A stretch of 64,000 nt of DNA from Roseiarcus sp963820795. GTDB taxonomy: Bacteria; Pseudomonadota; Alphaproteobacteria; Rhizobiales; Beijerinckiaceae. The notes beneath the pieces were generated by a model. That model was not told the DNA's origin. It searched no databases and saw only the letters and a list, made by a program, of their open reading frames with translations. The translations under genes were made by a program, and so were the position numbers. Positions within the stretch are counted from its first letter, which is position 1, and every line of letters begins with the position of its first letter. This document shows positions 27,653 through 36,273 of this stretch, one piece after another. The stretch lies in contig CAWGBJ010000003.1 of the NCBI GenBank assembly GCA_963820795.1, positions 248,001 through 312,000 on the forward strand, written 5' to 3'.

Positions 27653-28381
27653 TCACCCTACCTGCCCGAATTGCGGGAAGGTCTCGATCAGCCAGAGCGA
27701 CACGCTCTGGAAGCCGCCGGTGAGGAAGGCGACGCCAGTCAGGACGAGCAGCACGCCGACCGTCTTCTCGATCTTGCCGAACTGCTTTTTCACCGCGCCC
27801 GTGGCGCGCAGGAACGGGCCGATCGCGGCGGCGGCAGCGATGAACGGCAGGCCGAGGCCGAGGCTGTAGACGGCGAGGAGGCCGGCGCCGGCCCCGACCG
27901 TGTCGCGGCTGCCGGCGACCGCCAGGATGGTCGCCAGGATCGGCCCGATACAGGGCGTCCAGCCGAGCGCAAACGCCATGCCCATCGGATAGGCGCTCCA
28001 GAAGCCGGCCGGCTTTTCGATCTCGAGCCGCGCCTCGCGCAGCATCACCGCGAAACGGAAGACGCCGAGGAAGTGCAGCCCCATCAGGATGACGCCAAGG
28101 CCGGCGGCGATCGAGAGCCAATGGCTCCACTGCCGGAAGAGCGCGCCAAAGGCGGAGGCCGTCGCGCCGAAGGCGACGAAGACCGTGGTGAAGCCGGCGA
28201 CGAAGAGGAGCGCGGTTAAGAGAATGTCGCGCCGCGCCTTCGCCTCGCCCTCGTCGATTAGGGCTTCGACGCTCGCCCCGGCCAGATAGCAGAGATAGGG
28301 CGCGGCCAGCGGCAGCACACAGGGGCTGACGAACGAGAGGAGGCCGGCGCCGAAAGCGGCGGGGATCGAGACGTCGGTCAT
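27653..28381 (-). CDS. ccdA: Cytochrome c biogenesis / thiol-disulfide transporter CcdA
   Basis: The 242-residue membrane protein has six predicted helices. The diagnostic FVSPCVLPLAAPYLCYLAG lies in the first helix and GWTPCIGPILATILA in the fourth, so the redox Cys pair is present. CcdA carries electrons from cytoplasmic thioredoxin to periplasmic thiol proteins, including those needed for cytochrome c maturation. It lies 220 bases upstream of the TAXI-like gene on the same strand but with its own spacing. The length is normal for the family. Confidence 0.93.
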   Translation of the reverse strand: MTDVSIPAAFGAGLLSFVSPCVLPLAAPYLCYLAGASVEALIDEGEAKARRDILLTALLFVAGFTTVFVAFGATASAFGALFRQWSHWLSIAAGLGVILMGLHFLGVFRFAVMLREARLEIEKPAGFWSAYPMGMAFALGWTPCIGPILATILAVAGSRDTVGAGAGLLAVYSLGLGLPFIAAAAAIGPFLRATGAVKKQFGKIEKTVGVLLVLTGVAFLTGGFQSVSLWLIETFPQFGQVG

Positions 28382-29074
28382 GCGACTTGAAAAGGCCCTT
28401 GCTGGCGCGGCGTCAAGTCCGTCGGGCCGGAATCAGGACGCCCGCCGACCGAGCACGGCGACCGCGTTCAATTTCAGACACATAATTCGATGAATCAGAA
28501 AAATATGGTAAGGCGCATTCTGATGTTTGTCATACCTTCGTCGGCCGGCCGCTTTGGCAACTTTGCCAAATCCTCCAGCGAGAGGCTAACCCAGGCTCAA
28601 AACCGCGATGGCCAACCTTGTTTGCGAGTTGGCATGGATTTCGGGTCGACACGTCCGCTTGGACTCGGTCCCGGAGAATATGCGGCGGCCAGGAAGGGCT
28701 TGCGCCCCATTTTCGCCGAAGCTACGCGATTCGACATGTGCTGGAAAAAGGCGCGTAAGCCGTGGAAAAAGGCGGAGCTGTTCACAAACCTGCCGCCGGC
28801 CGGAGCCTCTGCGACCGGCCGCCCGGACGGCGCATGAGCCGCCAGCCGGGCGAAGCGGTTGGAAATGGCGCCGCAAGTGACTGGAAACATGGGATTTGGG
28901 GCTGGGCCTGCAACCCGGGACAAACGCGTTCGGCGAGCGTCGCGAAAAGAGCTGACGCGGCCCCGGCCACGACAATTTGGCGGCTGGCCTTCGGCGGCGG
29001 ATTGCGTTAATTGACCATAAACGCAATTCCTATAATTTGCCTCACCTCAACGAGGCGTAAGCGTAGGGCGCGGG
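28382..29074. other. Intergenic, no confident gene
   Basis: ORFs on both strands (for example plus 28490-28837) lack domains, and their products are low-complexity shadows. The right end contains the promoter-like region described separately. CGCGTAAGCCGTGGAAAAAG near 28753 and nearby A-rich patches are the only compositional irregularities. Confidence 0.35.
29001..29036 (+). promoter_or_regulatory. Promoter-like region with operator-like inverted repeat before the DUF2778 gene
   Basis: TATAAT at 29031-29036 is a perfect -10 box, 39 bases before the ATG. A TTGACC at 29011 is only 14 bases upstream, shorter than usual. ATTGCGTT (29001-29008) and AACGCAAT (29020-29027) form perfect 8-base arms across that -35 region, so a regulator could bind over it. 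The -10 box is convincing in this GC-rich DNA; the operator is a guess. Confidence 0.5.
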
Positions 29075-30235
29075 ATGCAGGGAATTGAGGCGACGTTTGA
29101 CGATGTTTCGTTAGAGCGGGGCCAGCTCTTTCGTAAGGTTCCACTTGAGATCGTTCTCGTCGCGGTGGCGCTCGCCGCGCTCGGGCGGGTCGGCGTGCTC
29201 GTGCTTGAGGGACGGCTCGAGGCGCGCCGCGAAGCCGCCGTCCCGGCCGCCATTCCGGACATCGTCGTGACCGCACAGGCGATTCCGCCGGCGCCGGCGA
29301 TGGCGACAGCGGACGCCAATCCCTATGGGGCGATCATCGTCGAGCCCGAATGGGCGGTCAATCCGCCTCTGCCCGCGGCCCCGCTGGTGGCGAAGCTCGA
29401 AGGGGTTCCGCCCGCATCCCCGACCGATTCGGTTCCACCCCCGGCGGCCGCCGAGACCGCTCCGTCTGCGCCCTCGGTTCTGCCGGCGGAGACCGTGCCC
29501 GCGCCGCCGACCTCCGACGTACCCAATATCGCCGACAGCGCGCCGTTGCCGCCGCCGCGTCCGCCGGAATTCGGCCCGGCCGCGAAGCCTGCGGAGCGCC
29601 GCGCGATCCAGGAGAGCGTCGTCTCCGCGCCCGCTCCGGTCGACAACCGCAACGTCTTTCAGAAGCTCTTCGGTCTGGGGCAGCCCTCGGCGCCCACGAC
29701 GAGCGGGGCCAAGGCGCCGGAGACCCGCGTCGCCGCGGCTACGCCGGAGACCCGCGTCGCTTCGGCCGCTCCGGAGGCCCGCGCCGCCACCGCCGCGCCC
29801 AAGTTCCGCTTCCCCGGCTTTTCGTTTTTCGGCGGGTCCGGGCCGGTGGCGGGTTACGACCAGTGGACCGCCGTCTATGACATCTCGGCGCGGACCGTCT
29901 ACCTGCCCGACGGCACGAAGCTCGAGGCCCATTCGGGCTACGGCGACAAGCTGGACGATCCCCGTTACGTGAACGAACCGATGCGTGGGGCGACGCCGCC
30001 GCACCTCTACGAGCTCGAACCGCGCGAGGCGTCCTTCCACGGCGTCCAGGCGCTGCGCCTGAAGCCGATCGGCGAGGGCGGCATCTTCGGTCGCGCCGGA
30101 CTGCTCGCCCACTCCTATATGCTGGGCCCGAACGGCGAATCGAACGGCTGCGTGTCGTTCAAGAACTACGAGGCCTTCCTGCGCGCCTACGAAAACGGAG
30201 AGATCAAGCGCCTCGCCGTCGTCACCCGGCTTTGA
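29075..30235 (+). CDS. DUF2778 protein, L,D-transpeptidase-like envelope enzyme
   Basis: The 386-residue protein has one N-terminal membrane anchor (about residues 26-46, EIVLVAVALAALGRVGVLVL), a 170-residue Pro/Ala-rich linker suited to crossing the periplasm, and a C-terminal DUF2778 domain from about residue 255. The domain ends with LLAHSYMLGPNGESNGCVSF, whose His and SNGC resemble the His-Ser-x-Gly-Cys active site of YkuD transpeptidases. The linker contains near-repeats of PETRVAAATPETRVASAAP. Probable action on peptidoglycan is inferred from the motif. The family includes Tlde1-type effectors, but no secretion genes are nearby. Confidence 0.82.
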   Translation: MQGIEATFDDVSLERGQLFRKVPLEIVLVAVALAALGRVGVLVLEGRLEARREAAVPAAIPDIVVTAQAIPPAPAMATADANPYGAIIVEPEWAVNPPLPAAPLVAKLEGVPPASPTDSVPPPAAAETAPSAPSVLPAETVPAPPTSDVPNIADSAPLPPPRPPEFGPAAKPAERRAIQESVVSAPAPVDNRNVFQKLFGLGQPSAPTTSGAKAPETRVAAATPETRVASAAPEARAATAAPKFRFPGFSFFGGSGPVAGYDQWTAVYDISARTVYLPDGTKLEAHSGYGDKLDDPRYVNEPMRGATPPHLYELEPREASFHGVQALRLKPIGEGGIFGRAGLLAHSYMLGPNGESNGCVSFKNYEAFLRAYENGEIKRLAVVTRL

Positions 30236-30338
30236 CCCCTCGGCGCGCCGGTCTCGCAGTTGCGAGCGGCGCACCCCGACCGTGACCGCGGCTTCCGAAG
30301 ATACCTCCGTCGCGGCCGGGGCGAGTCGCGCCGAGGAC

Positions 30339-32000
30339 CTAATGATTCTTGAAGTGAGTCTTGGTCTCGCCGTCGATCTGCGTGATCGTGATGTCGAAGT
30401 CCTCCTCATAGGCCCACATCTGGTCCATGAGGAAGTCGATCGCCACCTGCTCTCCGAGCAAGATCGAATAGTCGGTATCGCTCCGCCAATGGATCCCGCC
30501 GTGGAGGCCGTGGCCGAACGAGACATTGTGGGCAAGCTTGTGCAGTTCGCCGTTGACGGTGAGCCGGTCCGGCCCGGTATAGGGGACGACCGTGAGGCCG
30601 TCGCTGGTCGGGACGACCCGGTAGGAGGGAAAGTCTGCATCGCAGTCGAAGAAGAACTTGAGGACGGTTATGCACGCTCCGGCGACCGTGCCGTGGCCGG
30701 TCGGATAAGCGGGATGCGTCGGCGAGCCCTCGGGGAAGGCCTGCGACAAAAGGCAGGTGCCGTAACGGGCATGGCTGTGCTTCAGCGCTTCCGAGTTCAG
30801 CACGACGTCGAAATGCGTCAGGTTCGCCTTGTCCGCCGCGGTGAGCTTGTTGTCTTTCCATAACTGGACGACGCCGCCCCCCGCTTCGGGGCGATGGCGC
30901 AGATGCACCGCCCACTTCTGATACCAGACGGCGTTGATTGCCGCCCGAGCGACCGCGCCGATGGTCGCGGCAATGTCGGGGCCGCCGAGGGTGCCGAACG
31001 CTTTTTCGTGAGTATATTTATTGCCGTACGGAATTCCCTTGTTCGCCTTCACTCCCACCGTCTTGGCGACGAGATAGGCGATCAGATACGCTTGATAGAG
31101 TTCGTCGACTTGGGTATAGGCGGAGCAGTCGCGTCCGCACCGCATGATGCGCGGAACCGGGTCGAAGATGGCGGCGCTGGTTGGCTCCGCGCCGCTCTGG
31201 ATGGCGTACCATTCGTCGAAGTCCGTCATGAAATCTTGCCCGGGCGCAAAGGTCCTAACCTTCTGGTCGACCGTGAGCCGCCCGAGCGACGTCGGGATCA
31301 GGCAGAATTGCGAGAGATACGGACCCTCGAGCTCCCCTGGGAAGAACTTTTTCTTCGCCGGGTCGTTGAAGCCGCCACGGAATAGGACGCGCGGCGTCAC
31401 CTTGCCGCCGTCGAGCGGGCCGGCATAGGCGCCGGGATGGGCAGCCGCGAGCGCGCTCAGCTCCTTCGCGGCGGCTTTCGCCGTCGGGTCGTTCGGGTAA
31501 TCCTCGAACGGCACATCGCGCAGCAGCGAAGCCCAGTAAAGCTCGACGAGTTCGAGGGCATATTCGATGGACCCGAGCGCCGGCGGCGCCGGCACCACAG
31601 GGGCTCCGTAGCCCCGCGAATCCTTGCCGATCTGCTGCCAGGCGAAGGCGCCGCGCGGGCCGTTCAGCAGCATCGAGCCGCCGAGTTTGATGGCCGGATT
31701 TTGGAAGTGGGCTGGTTTGACGGGGCCGGTCTTGATCGAGCAGGCCTCCAAGAACGCCTCGAACGTCGGTCCGTCGACGATCCCGGGGGACGTCTGCTTC
31801 AGCGCTTTGCTGTAGGAGCCGAGACCGTCCGGGAATTTGGTCAGATCATCGTTCGTCGGGTGGGTGACGCTGCCGGTCTTCACCGCCTCGTTGGTCGCCG
31901 TCCCGAATCGGAGGGCGAAGGCCCGCTTTCCGTGCTCGCTCGTAACCCCAGGGGGAAGACAAGGAGCGCTGGGCTGCGGCAGTTTGCTCAAATCGGACAT
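30339..32000 (-). CDS. Vanadium-dependent haloperoxidase / PAP2-like protein
   Basis: The 553-residue protein has a PAP2/haloperoxidase core in its C-terminal third: HLRHRPEAGGG, HPAYPTGHGTVAGA and HNVSFGHGLHGGIHWRSDTD, which carry the anion-binding His and Arg residues. The usual Pro-Ser-Gly-His is Pro-Thr-Gly-His here. No Tat or Sec signal is obvious at MSDLSKLPQPSAP. The start at 32000 is preceded by AAGGAG; a longer frame to 32021 is less likely. Such enzymes oxidise halides with peroxide, or act as phosphatases; the substrate is not deducible. It is a lone gene convergent with the DUF2778 gene. Confidence 0.85.
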   Translation of the reverse strand: MSDLSKLPQPSAPCLPPGVTSEHGKRAFALRFGTATNEAVKTGSVTHPTNDDLTKFPDGLGSYSKALKQTSPGIVDGPTFEAFLEACSIKTGPVKPAHFQNPAIKLGGSMLLNGPRGAFAWQQIGKDSRGYGAPVVPAPPALGSIEYALELVELYWASLLRDVPFEDYPNDPTAKAAAKELSALAAAHPGAYAGPLDGGKVTPRVLFRGGFNDPAKKKFFPGELEGPYLSQFCLIPTSLGRLTVDQKVRTFAPGQDFMTDFDEWYAIQSGAEPTSAAIFDPVPRIMRCGRDCSAYTQVDELYQAYLIAYLVAKTVGVKANKGIPYGNKYTHEKAFGTLGGPDIAATIGAVARAAINAVWYQKWAVHLRHRPEAGGGVVQLWKDNKLTAADKANLTHFDVVLNSEALKHSHARYGTCLLSQAFPEGSPTHPAYPTGHGTVAGACITVLKFFFDCDADFPSYRVVPTSDGLTVVPYTGPDRLTVNGELHKLAHNVSFGHGLHGGIHWRSDTDYSILLGEQVAIDFLMDQMWAYEEDFDITITQIDGETKTHFKNH

Positions 32001-32277
32001 CTCGATCTCCTTAAAAATCAACGGTGTGAAAGTGTCTTCGACCGGGGCTTCCCCCGGCTAGCGCTCCTGGTTTAGGCTTGGAGACGAAAGGTGGCTGTGA
32101 CCCCGGTCACATGCCGTACGATGAGAACCGGGAGGCGCGCGCCTGCCGCGCCGTCCCTTCCCCGCCGGCTTCCGCGCCTGCCGCAAATCGGGGGTCGCAA
32201 TCTATCGTTGCGGCAATTCGATTGCGTAAGCCTTGATTTGAAGCCATAACGGCCGCCACGTCGTTCGAGTGCGGGCC

Positions 32278-33093
32278 ATGACGCAACCCGATATTTATCT
32301 GTTGGGTCGGGGAAAGCACGAAGAGGAGCGGCTCAAGCGCCAGATCGCCGATCTCGCGCCAGACTCCGACCAGATGCTCGCTAAAATCGGGATCAAGCCG
32401 GGTGAAAAAGTCGTCGATATCGGCTGCGGTCCCGGCGGCGTTCTCCACCTTCTAGGCAAGCACGTCGGTCCAGCGGGTTCGGTGCTTGGCATCGACCGAA
32501 GCGCTTACTTTGTCGATCAGGCGCGCCGCTTCGCCGCCGACCTTGGCCTGACGCAGGTCGAAGTCCGGGAGGGCGACGCCTATGACACAGGCCTGCCGCG
32601 CGCCTCGTTCGATGGCGCCCACATGCGTCTCGTACTGGTCAATGTGCCAAAGCCCGAATTGATCGTGCGCGAGATCGTTTCGCTCGTGCGTCCCGGCGGA
32701 TGGGTGGCGAGCTTCGAGGCGGACGTGCCGACGAGGGTCATCGATCCGCCCTCACCGGCGCTCGAACGCCTGCTTTCGGTCTACGGCGCGAATGCGCAGT
32801 CGCAGGGAATTGATCTTGCTGTCGGGCGGCGGACGCACCGGCTGTTCCGCGAGGCCGGTCTCACGGACATCAGCGTCGACGCCACCATCCATGTTCATCC
32901 GCTTGGTCACAGCCGGCGCCCAATTTTCCGCGACTTCATCAACAACGTTCGCGAGGACCTGATCCAACGCGGTTTCATCTCGCGGGATGAACTCGAAAGG
33001 GATCTGAGCGCGTACGATAGCTGCCTCGACGACGAAGAGGTGCTCTCGACCTCCTCCGTTTATTTCCGGCTCCGGGGGCGCGTGCCGCACTAG
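32278..33093 (+). CDS. Class I SAM-dependent methyltransferase
   Basis: The 271-residue protein has the Rossmann methyltransferase motif I VVDIGCGPGGVLHLLG (about residues 43-58), the acidic loop VLGIDRSAYFVDQARR and motif IV-like FDGAHMRLVLVNVP. The C-terminal part (FRDFINNVREDLIQRGFI) resembles the end of UbiE-like or antibiotic-type methyltransferases. The substrate is unknown. ATG 32278 begins MTQPDIYLLG; a GTG at 32269 is also possible. It is transcribed away from the haloperoxidase and ends 38 bases before the stop of the convergent anti-sigma gene. Confidence 0.88.
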   Translation: MTQPDIYLLGRGKHEEERLKRQIADLAPDSDQMLAKIGIKPGEKVVDIGCGPGGVLHLLGKHVGPAGSVLGIDRSAYFVDQARRFAADLGLTQVEVREGDAYDTGLPRASFDGAHMRLVLVNVPKPELIVREIVSLVRPGGWVASFEADVPTRVIDPPSPALERLLSVYGANAQSQGIDLAVGRRTHRLFREAGLTDISVDATIHVHPLGHSRRPIFRDFINNVREDLIQRGFISRDELERDLSAYDSCLDDEEVLSTSSVYFRLRGRVPH

Positions 33094-33131
33094 CCTATCG
33101 ATTGGTTCGAGTAGCCAGGCGCGGTCGTCCT

Positions 33132-33938
33132 TTACGGCGCCGTCCTCTCCGCCCTCGGCTTCCCCGCCTGACGGAACGCCTGGACGAATTCCGCCAGCGT
33201 CCTTTCGTCCATGTCGGAGACGGCGACATAGGCGAGGTTCGCATCCGACCAGCGGGCGATGTGGTAGCCGTCGACCGTCTCGATCCCGCCGCGCCCTTTT
33301 GCGCCCTTGGCGTCGCGCGGGAGCTCGGTGACGGCGACCAAGTGCTCGTTGTGCCGGTAGACGAGGGTCGGCGCGGGAATCCGGTCGACGACCGAAACGC
33401 GGCCTCCCGCCAGCGGGAATCCCTCAGCGGCGAGATCGACGATTGTCGCGCTGACCGTGGTTCGGCTCGCCAGCCAGGGCTTGACGGTATGCCGGTCCGA
33501 GGAGGCGACGGCGAAGGGCTGCCCGGCGATGGCCGCCTCAGCGAAGTCGGAAACGAGCGCCGTTTCGACGCCCTGCGACGGCCCGGGCCGCATGAGCGAC
33601 ATGAGGCCGGCGCCGACCGCAAAGCCGGCGAGCGCGAACGAGGCGGCAAGCGTCAGCGGCCGGATGCCGAAGATCGGCCGGCGCACGCGCGCCGCCGCGA
33701 AATCGGCGACGGGCGCAGCGGGCGCCATCGCGGCGATCCGGTCGGCGAGCGCCTGCGTCGCAGCCTCGCGCGGCGCATGGCGGCGGACCGCGTCGCGCAA
33801 CGCCGCGAGCCGCCGGTATTCCGCCGCCAGCGCCGGATCGTCGCCCATCGTCCGTTCGAATTCCAGCGCGCTCATGGCGTCGAGCTCGCCGTCGAGCGCG
33901 GCATTGAGCTTGAGGATGCGCTCTTCGTTCCCGGTCAT
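33132..33938 (-). CDS. Anti-sigma factor (single-pass membrane)
   Basis: The 268-residue protein begins MTGNEERILKLNAALDGELD, the usual zinc-less anti-sigma helical start. It then has a central membrane segment (about residues 97-115, LTLAASFALAGFAVGAGLM) and a periplasmic C-terminal domain. Its ATG overlaps the stop of the ECF sigma gene (ATGA at 33935-33938), the standard arrangement. It should hold the sigma factor at the membrane until an envelope signal arrives. The open frame extends far upstream through the sigma gene in another frame, but that is a shadow. Confidence 0.85.
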   Translation of the reverse strand: MTGNEERILKLNAALDGELDAMSALEFERTMGDDPALAAEYRRLAALRDAVRRHAPREAATQALADRIAAMAPAAPVADFAAARVRRPIFGIRPLTLAASFALAGFAVGAGLMSLMRPGPSQGVETALVSDFAEAAIAGQPFAVASSDRHTVKPWLASRTTVSATIVDLAAEGFPLAGGRVSVVDRIPAPTLVYRHNEHLVAVTELPRDAKGAKGRGGIETVDGYHIARWSDANLAYVAVSDMDERTLAEFVQAFRQAGKPRAERTAP

Positions 33939-34481
33939 GATTCGATTCTCAGGATCTTGGCGAGAGCCGCGCGGGCGCGCGCCAGCCGCGACATGACGGT
34001 GCCAATCGGCGCGCCGGTCGCCTCGGCGATGTCGCGATACGAAAGGCCGTTGACGTCGCGCATCACCAGGGTGTCGATCAGCGGCGGCGGCAGTTCGGCG
34101 ATCGCCCGGCGCAGGCGCTCGCCGTCTTCGAGCGCGATCAGCGCCTGCTCCGGGTCGGGCGCGCCCTCGTCGCCAAGATGCGGCATCGATGGCGTCAAGA
34201 TCGCCGGTGTCGCCGGCATAGGCGATGGTCTTCGGCCGGTTGCGCGCCATCCAGGTCATCGCCGCGTTGCGCACGATCATCAGAAACCAGGGTTTGGGCC
34301 GTTCGACCGCGGTCGTCTCCAAAGCTTTGAGCGCCCGGATCGCTGCCTCCTGCACGATGTCTTCGGCATCGGCGCCGTTGCGGCAGAGCCATTTGGCGAG
34401 CGTGTAGGCGTCGTCGAGCAGCGGCGGCACGATCTCGCGAAACCGCCGCCGGGCGACATCTTCAGCGCCGGGATTGCTCAT
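33935..34481 (-). pseudogene. ECF RNA polymerase sigma factor, frameshifted in the linker
   Basis: Region 2 reads from ATG 34481 (LLDDAYTLAKWLCRNGADAE, DIVQEAAIRALKALE, PWFLMIVRNAAMTWMARNRP). Region 4 reads in another frame (LRRAIAELPPPLIDTLVMRD, GLSYRDIAEATGAPIGTVMS). The switch is near 34180, in the linker between DAIDAA and LGDEGAPDPEQ. The span of 547 bases is one more than 182 codons, so a single extra base explains it. Both halves are otherwise clean. Either the strain lost this regulator or the base is an assembly error. It is coupled to the anti-sigma gene. Confidence 0.8.
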
Positions 34482-34603
34482 CCCGGCGTCGCGACCGGCA
34501 GCGCCGGCGGCCGCGAGCGGCTGATTGCGCGTCGCCGCTTGATCGCGGTCGCCATCTTCCGGGCGGGCTCCCCGGCCCGCCGGGACCGACCGCGAGCCCC
34601 ATC

Positions 34604-35011
34604 CTATTTCGCCCGCTCCTTGAGGTAGGCGATGACGTCGGCGCGGTCCTGCGGGCTGTCGAGATGGAAGAACATCCGGACGCCGGGAACGAAGGCCTGC
34701 GGATCGGTCAGCCACTTGTCGAGCGTCTCCTCGTTCCAGACGATATTGGAGGATTTGAGCGCGTCGGAATAGCTGTAGTCCGGCAGCGAGCCCGCCTTGC
34801 GGCCGAAGACGCCGCGATGGCGCGGGCCGACGTCGTTCTTGTCGAGCGAGTGGCAGTCGGTGCAGGCCTGGTACAGTTGCTCGCCGCGGTCGGGATCGCC
34901 TGCGAGGCCGCCGGCCGCAGCGGCAAACGCTAAGCCGAAAACAGACGCCAGAAGCAGAGCGGCTGCAGCGCGGCGCAAGCGCGCCCATAGCCCGTTCGGA
35001 AGAACGGGCAT
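34604..35011 (-). CDS. Class I cytochrome c, secreted
   Basis: The 135-residue precursor has a Sec signal peptide (RLRRAAAALLLASVFGLAFA) and a heme-binding CTDCH at residues 50-54. Family landmarks are GPRHRGVFGRKAGSLPDYSYSDAL and the Met ligand in GVRMFFHLDSP. It is a small periplasmic electron carrier of the c2/c550 type. The ATG at 35011 lies in the loop of a strong hairpin (34993-35022), which is unusual. The frame continues upstream, so a longer start is possible but less convincing. It lies between the phosphoesterase and the sigma factor genes on the same strand. Confidence 0.88.
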   Translation of the reverse strand: MPVLPNGLWARLRRAAAALLLASVFGLAFAAAAGGLAGDPDRGEQLYQACTDCHSLDKNDVGPRHRGVFGRKAGSLPDYSYSDALKSSNIVWNEETLDKWLTDPQAFVPGVRMFFHLDSPQDRADVIAYLKERAK

Positions 35012-35100
35012 TCTTCCGAACGCCCTGTGGCGCCGCCTTCTCCCGCATAGTCCGTCAAAACACGGCCGTTCTTCCGAACGCTCTATGGCGGGAGAAGGGA
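34993..35100. repeat. Palindromic repeats around the cytochrome c start
   Basis: CGTTCGGAAGAA (34993-35004) and TTCTTCCGAACG (35011-35022) form perfect 12-base arms with a 6-base loop. A further TTCTTCCGAACG follows near 35069-35080, flanked by CTATGGCGGGAGAAGGG, which is echoed imperfectly in the complement near 35034-35050. The unit therefore occurs three times in two orientations. It resembles a dispersed extragenic palindrome that happens to include the predicted start codon. Confidence 0.6.
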
Positions 35101-35163
35101 ATCCCGCTCTCCTCCCTGGGCTTGACCCGAGGATTGCGGGAAAGGGCCGGCGCGAGGGCAGAC

Positions 35164-36087
35164 TCACGCCAGGTCCGTGTCGGTGACGGCGAGCTCGGTC
35201 GGCGTCATCGAGTAGGCGACTTCGCGGACGCCGAGCCACTTGCGCAATTCGCCGGCCGGCACGAGCTTCGGCCCGGGCGAGGGCGCGGTTCCGGGAGCCG
35301 GCTGCGGGAACGCGGTCGAGCGGGCGGTGTGAAAAGTGACCGCGCCTTCGACCTTCTGCATCAGCTGATGGATGTGACCGTTCAGCACCGTCACCGAGCC
35401 GAAGCGCGACACGAGGCGCAGCGCCTCCGCCGAGTCCTCGGTGCCCCAGCCCCAGTCGGGCGCGATCATCCAGAAGGGGATGTGAGCGAAAAGGACAATT
35501 GGCGTCGAAGCCGTCTTGCCCCTGAGATCGTCCTTAAGCCAAGCGAGTTGCTCTGCGCCCAGCGAGCCGAGGCCGTTCTTCTTCAGATCGACGACATTGA
35601 CCAGCGAGACGAAATGAACGCCGGCGTGGTCGAACGCGTACCAGCCGCTCCCGGCGCCCTTGCCGAACCGCTCGAGATAGGCGGTCCGGGTCGCGGGGTC
35701 GAGGATGTCGTGCTCGCCCGGCGCGTAATGCACATCGAGCTTCGTCCGCTTAAGCATCTCGAGCGCGTCGTCGAACTGCTGCGGCTGGGCGGTGTGGGTG
35801 ACGTCTCCGGTATGGATCATGAACGCAGGATTGCCGGGCATGGCCAGGATCTTGTCGATCGCGGCCTCGAGCGTCGCGCGCGCATCAGGATTGGCGGGCT
35901 TCGAGAAGCCAATGTGGCTGTCGGACACCTGGATGAAGGAGAAGCTCGCCTCGGCCGCCTTCGCCGAGCCGATGAGGCGGGAGGAGGGCACGCCGCCGGC
36001 GACCGTCCAGACGATTCCGCTCCCGGCCCAGAGCATGCATTTCAGGGTTTGCCGGCGGTCGAGTCCGCCGTCCGCGCCAGTCATCAT
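35164..36087 (-). CDS. Tat-exported metallophosphoesterase (calcineurin-like)
   Basis: The 307-residue protein has a twin-arginine signal (DRRQTLKCMLWAGSGIVWTV) and an AKA-like cleavage region near residue 45. The metal-binding motifs of the family are DSHIGF, HTGDVTHT, PGEHDI, FAHIPFW and NGHIHQ; the usual GNH(E/D) is GEHD here. The substrate, perhaps a nucleotide or phosphodiester, is unknown; folded export suggests a periplasmic role. The start at 36087 follows GGAGG at a good spacing; the frame extending to 36576 is a shadow of the divergent hydrolase. It is probably the first gene of the phosphoesterase, cytochrome c and sigma/anti-sigma string. Confidence 0.85.
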   Translation of the reverse strand: MMTGADGGLDRRQTLKCMLWAGSGIVWTVAGGVPSSRLIGSAKAAEASFSFIQVSDSHIGFSKPANPDARATLEAAIDKILAMPGNPAFMIHTGDVTHTAQPQQFDDALEMLKRTKLDVHYAPGEHDILDPATRTAYLERFGKGAGSGWYAFDHAGVHFVSLVNVVDLKKNGLGSLGAEQLAWLKDDLRGKTASTPIVLFAHIPFWMIAPDWGWGTEDSAEALRLVSRFGSVTVLNGHIHQLMQKVEGAVTFHTARSTAFPQPAPGTAPSPGPKLVPAGELRKWLGVREVAYSMTPTELAVTDTDLA

Positions 36088-36273
36088 CGCTGCGTCCTCC
36101 AAGGCGCGTGAGGCGCCGGACGGAAGGGAGACTCGCGGATGAGGCGGTTTATTCCGCCAGGATCGAAAAAAGGTCAGACGCAGCGCAGGCTGCGATGGCG
36201 CCGCCGCGCCAATGTCGTAGTCTTGTCGCGAGCGAAGGCGGCAAGCGCCGCTCAAACCCGGAAAGGTCATGTC

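Noticed and set aside
33939..35048. One giant ORF covering anti-sigma, sigma and upstream sequence
   Set aside because: It is an accidental fusion of frames. The sigma region 4 lies in a different frame and the anti-sigma has its own coupled start.
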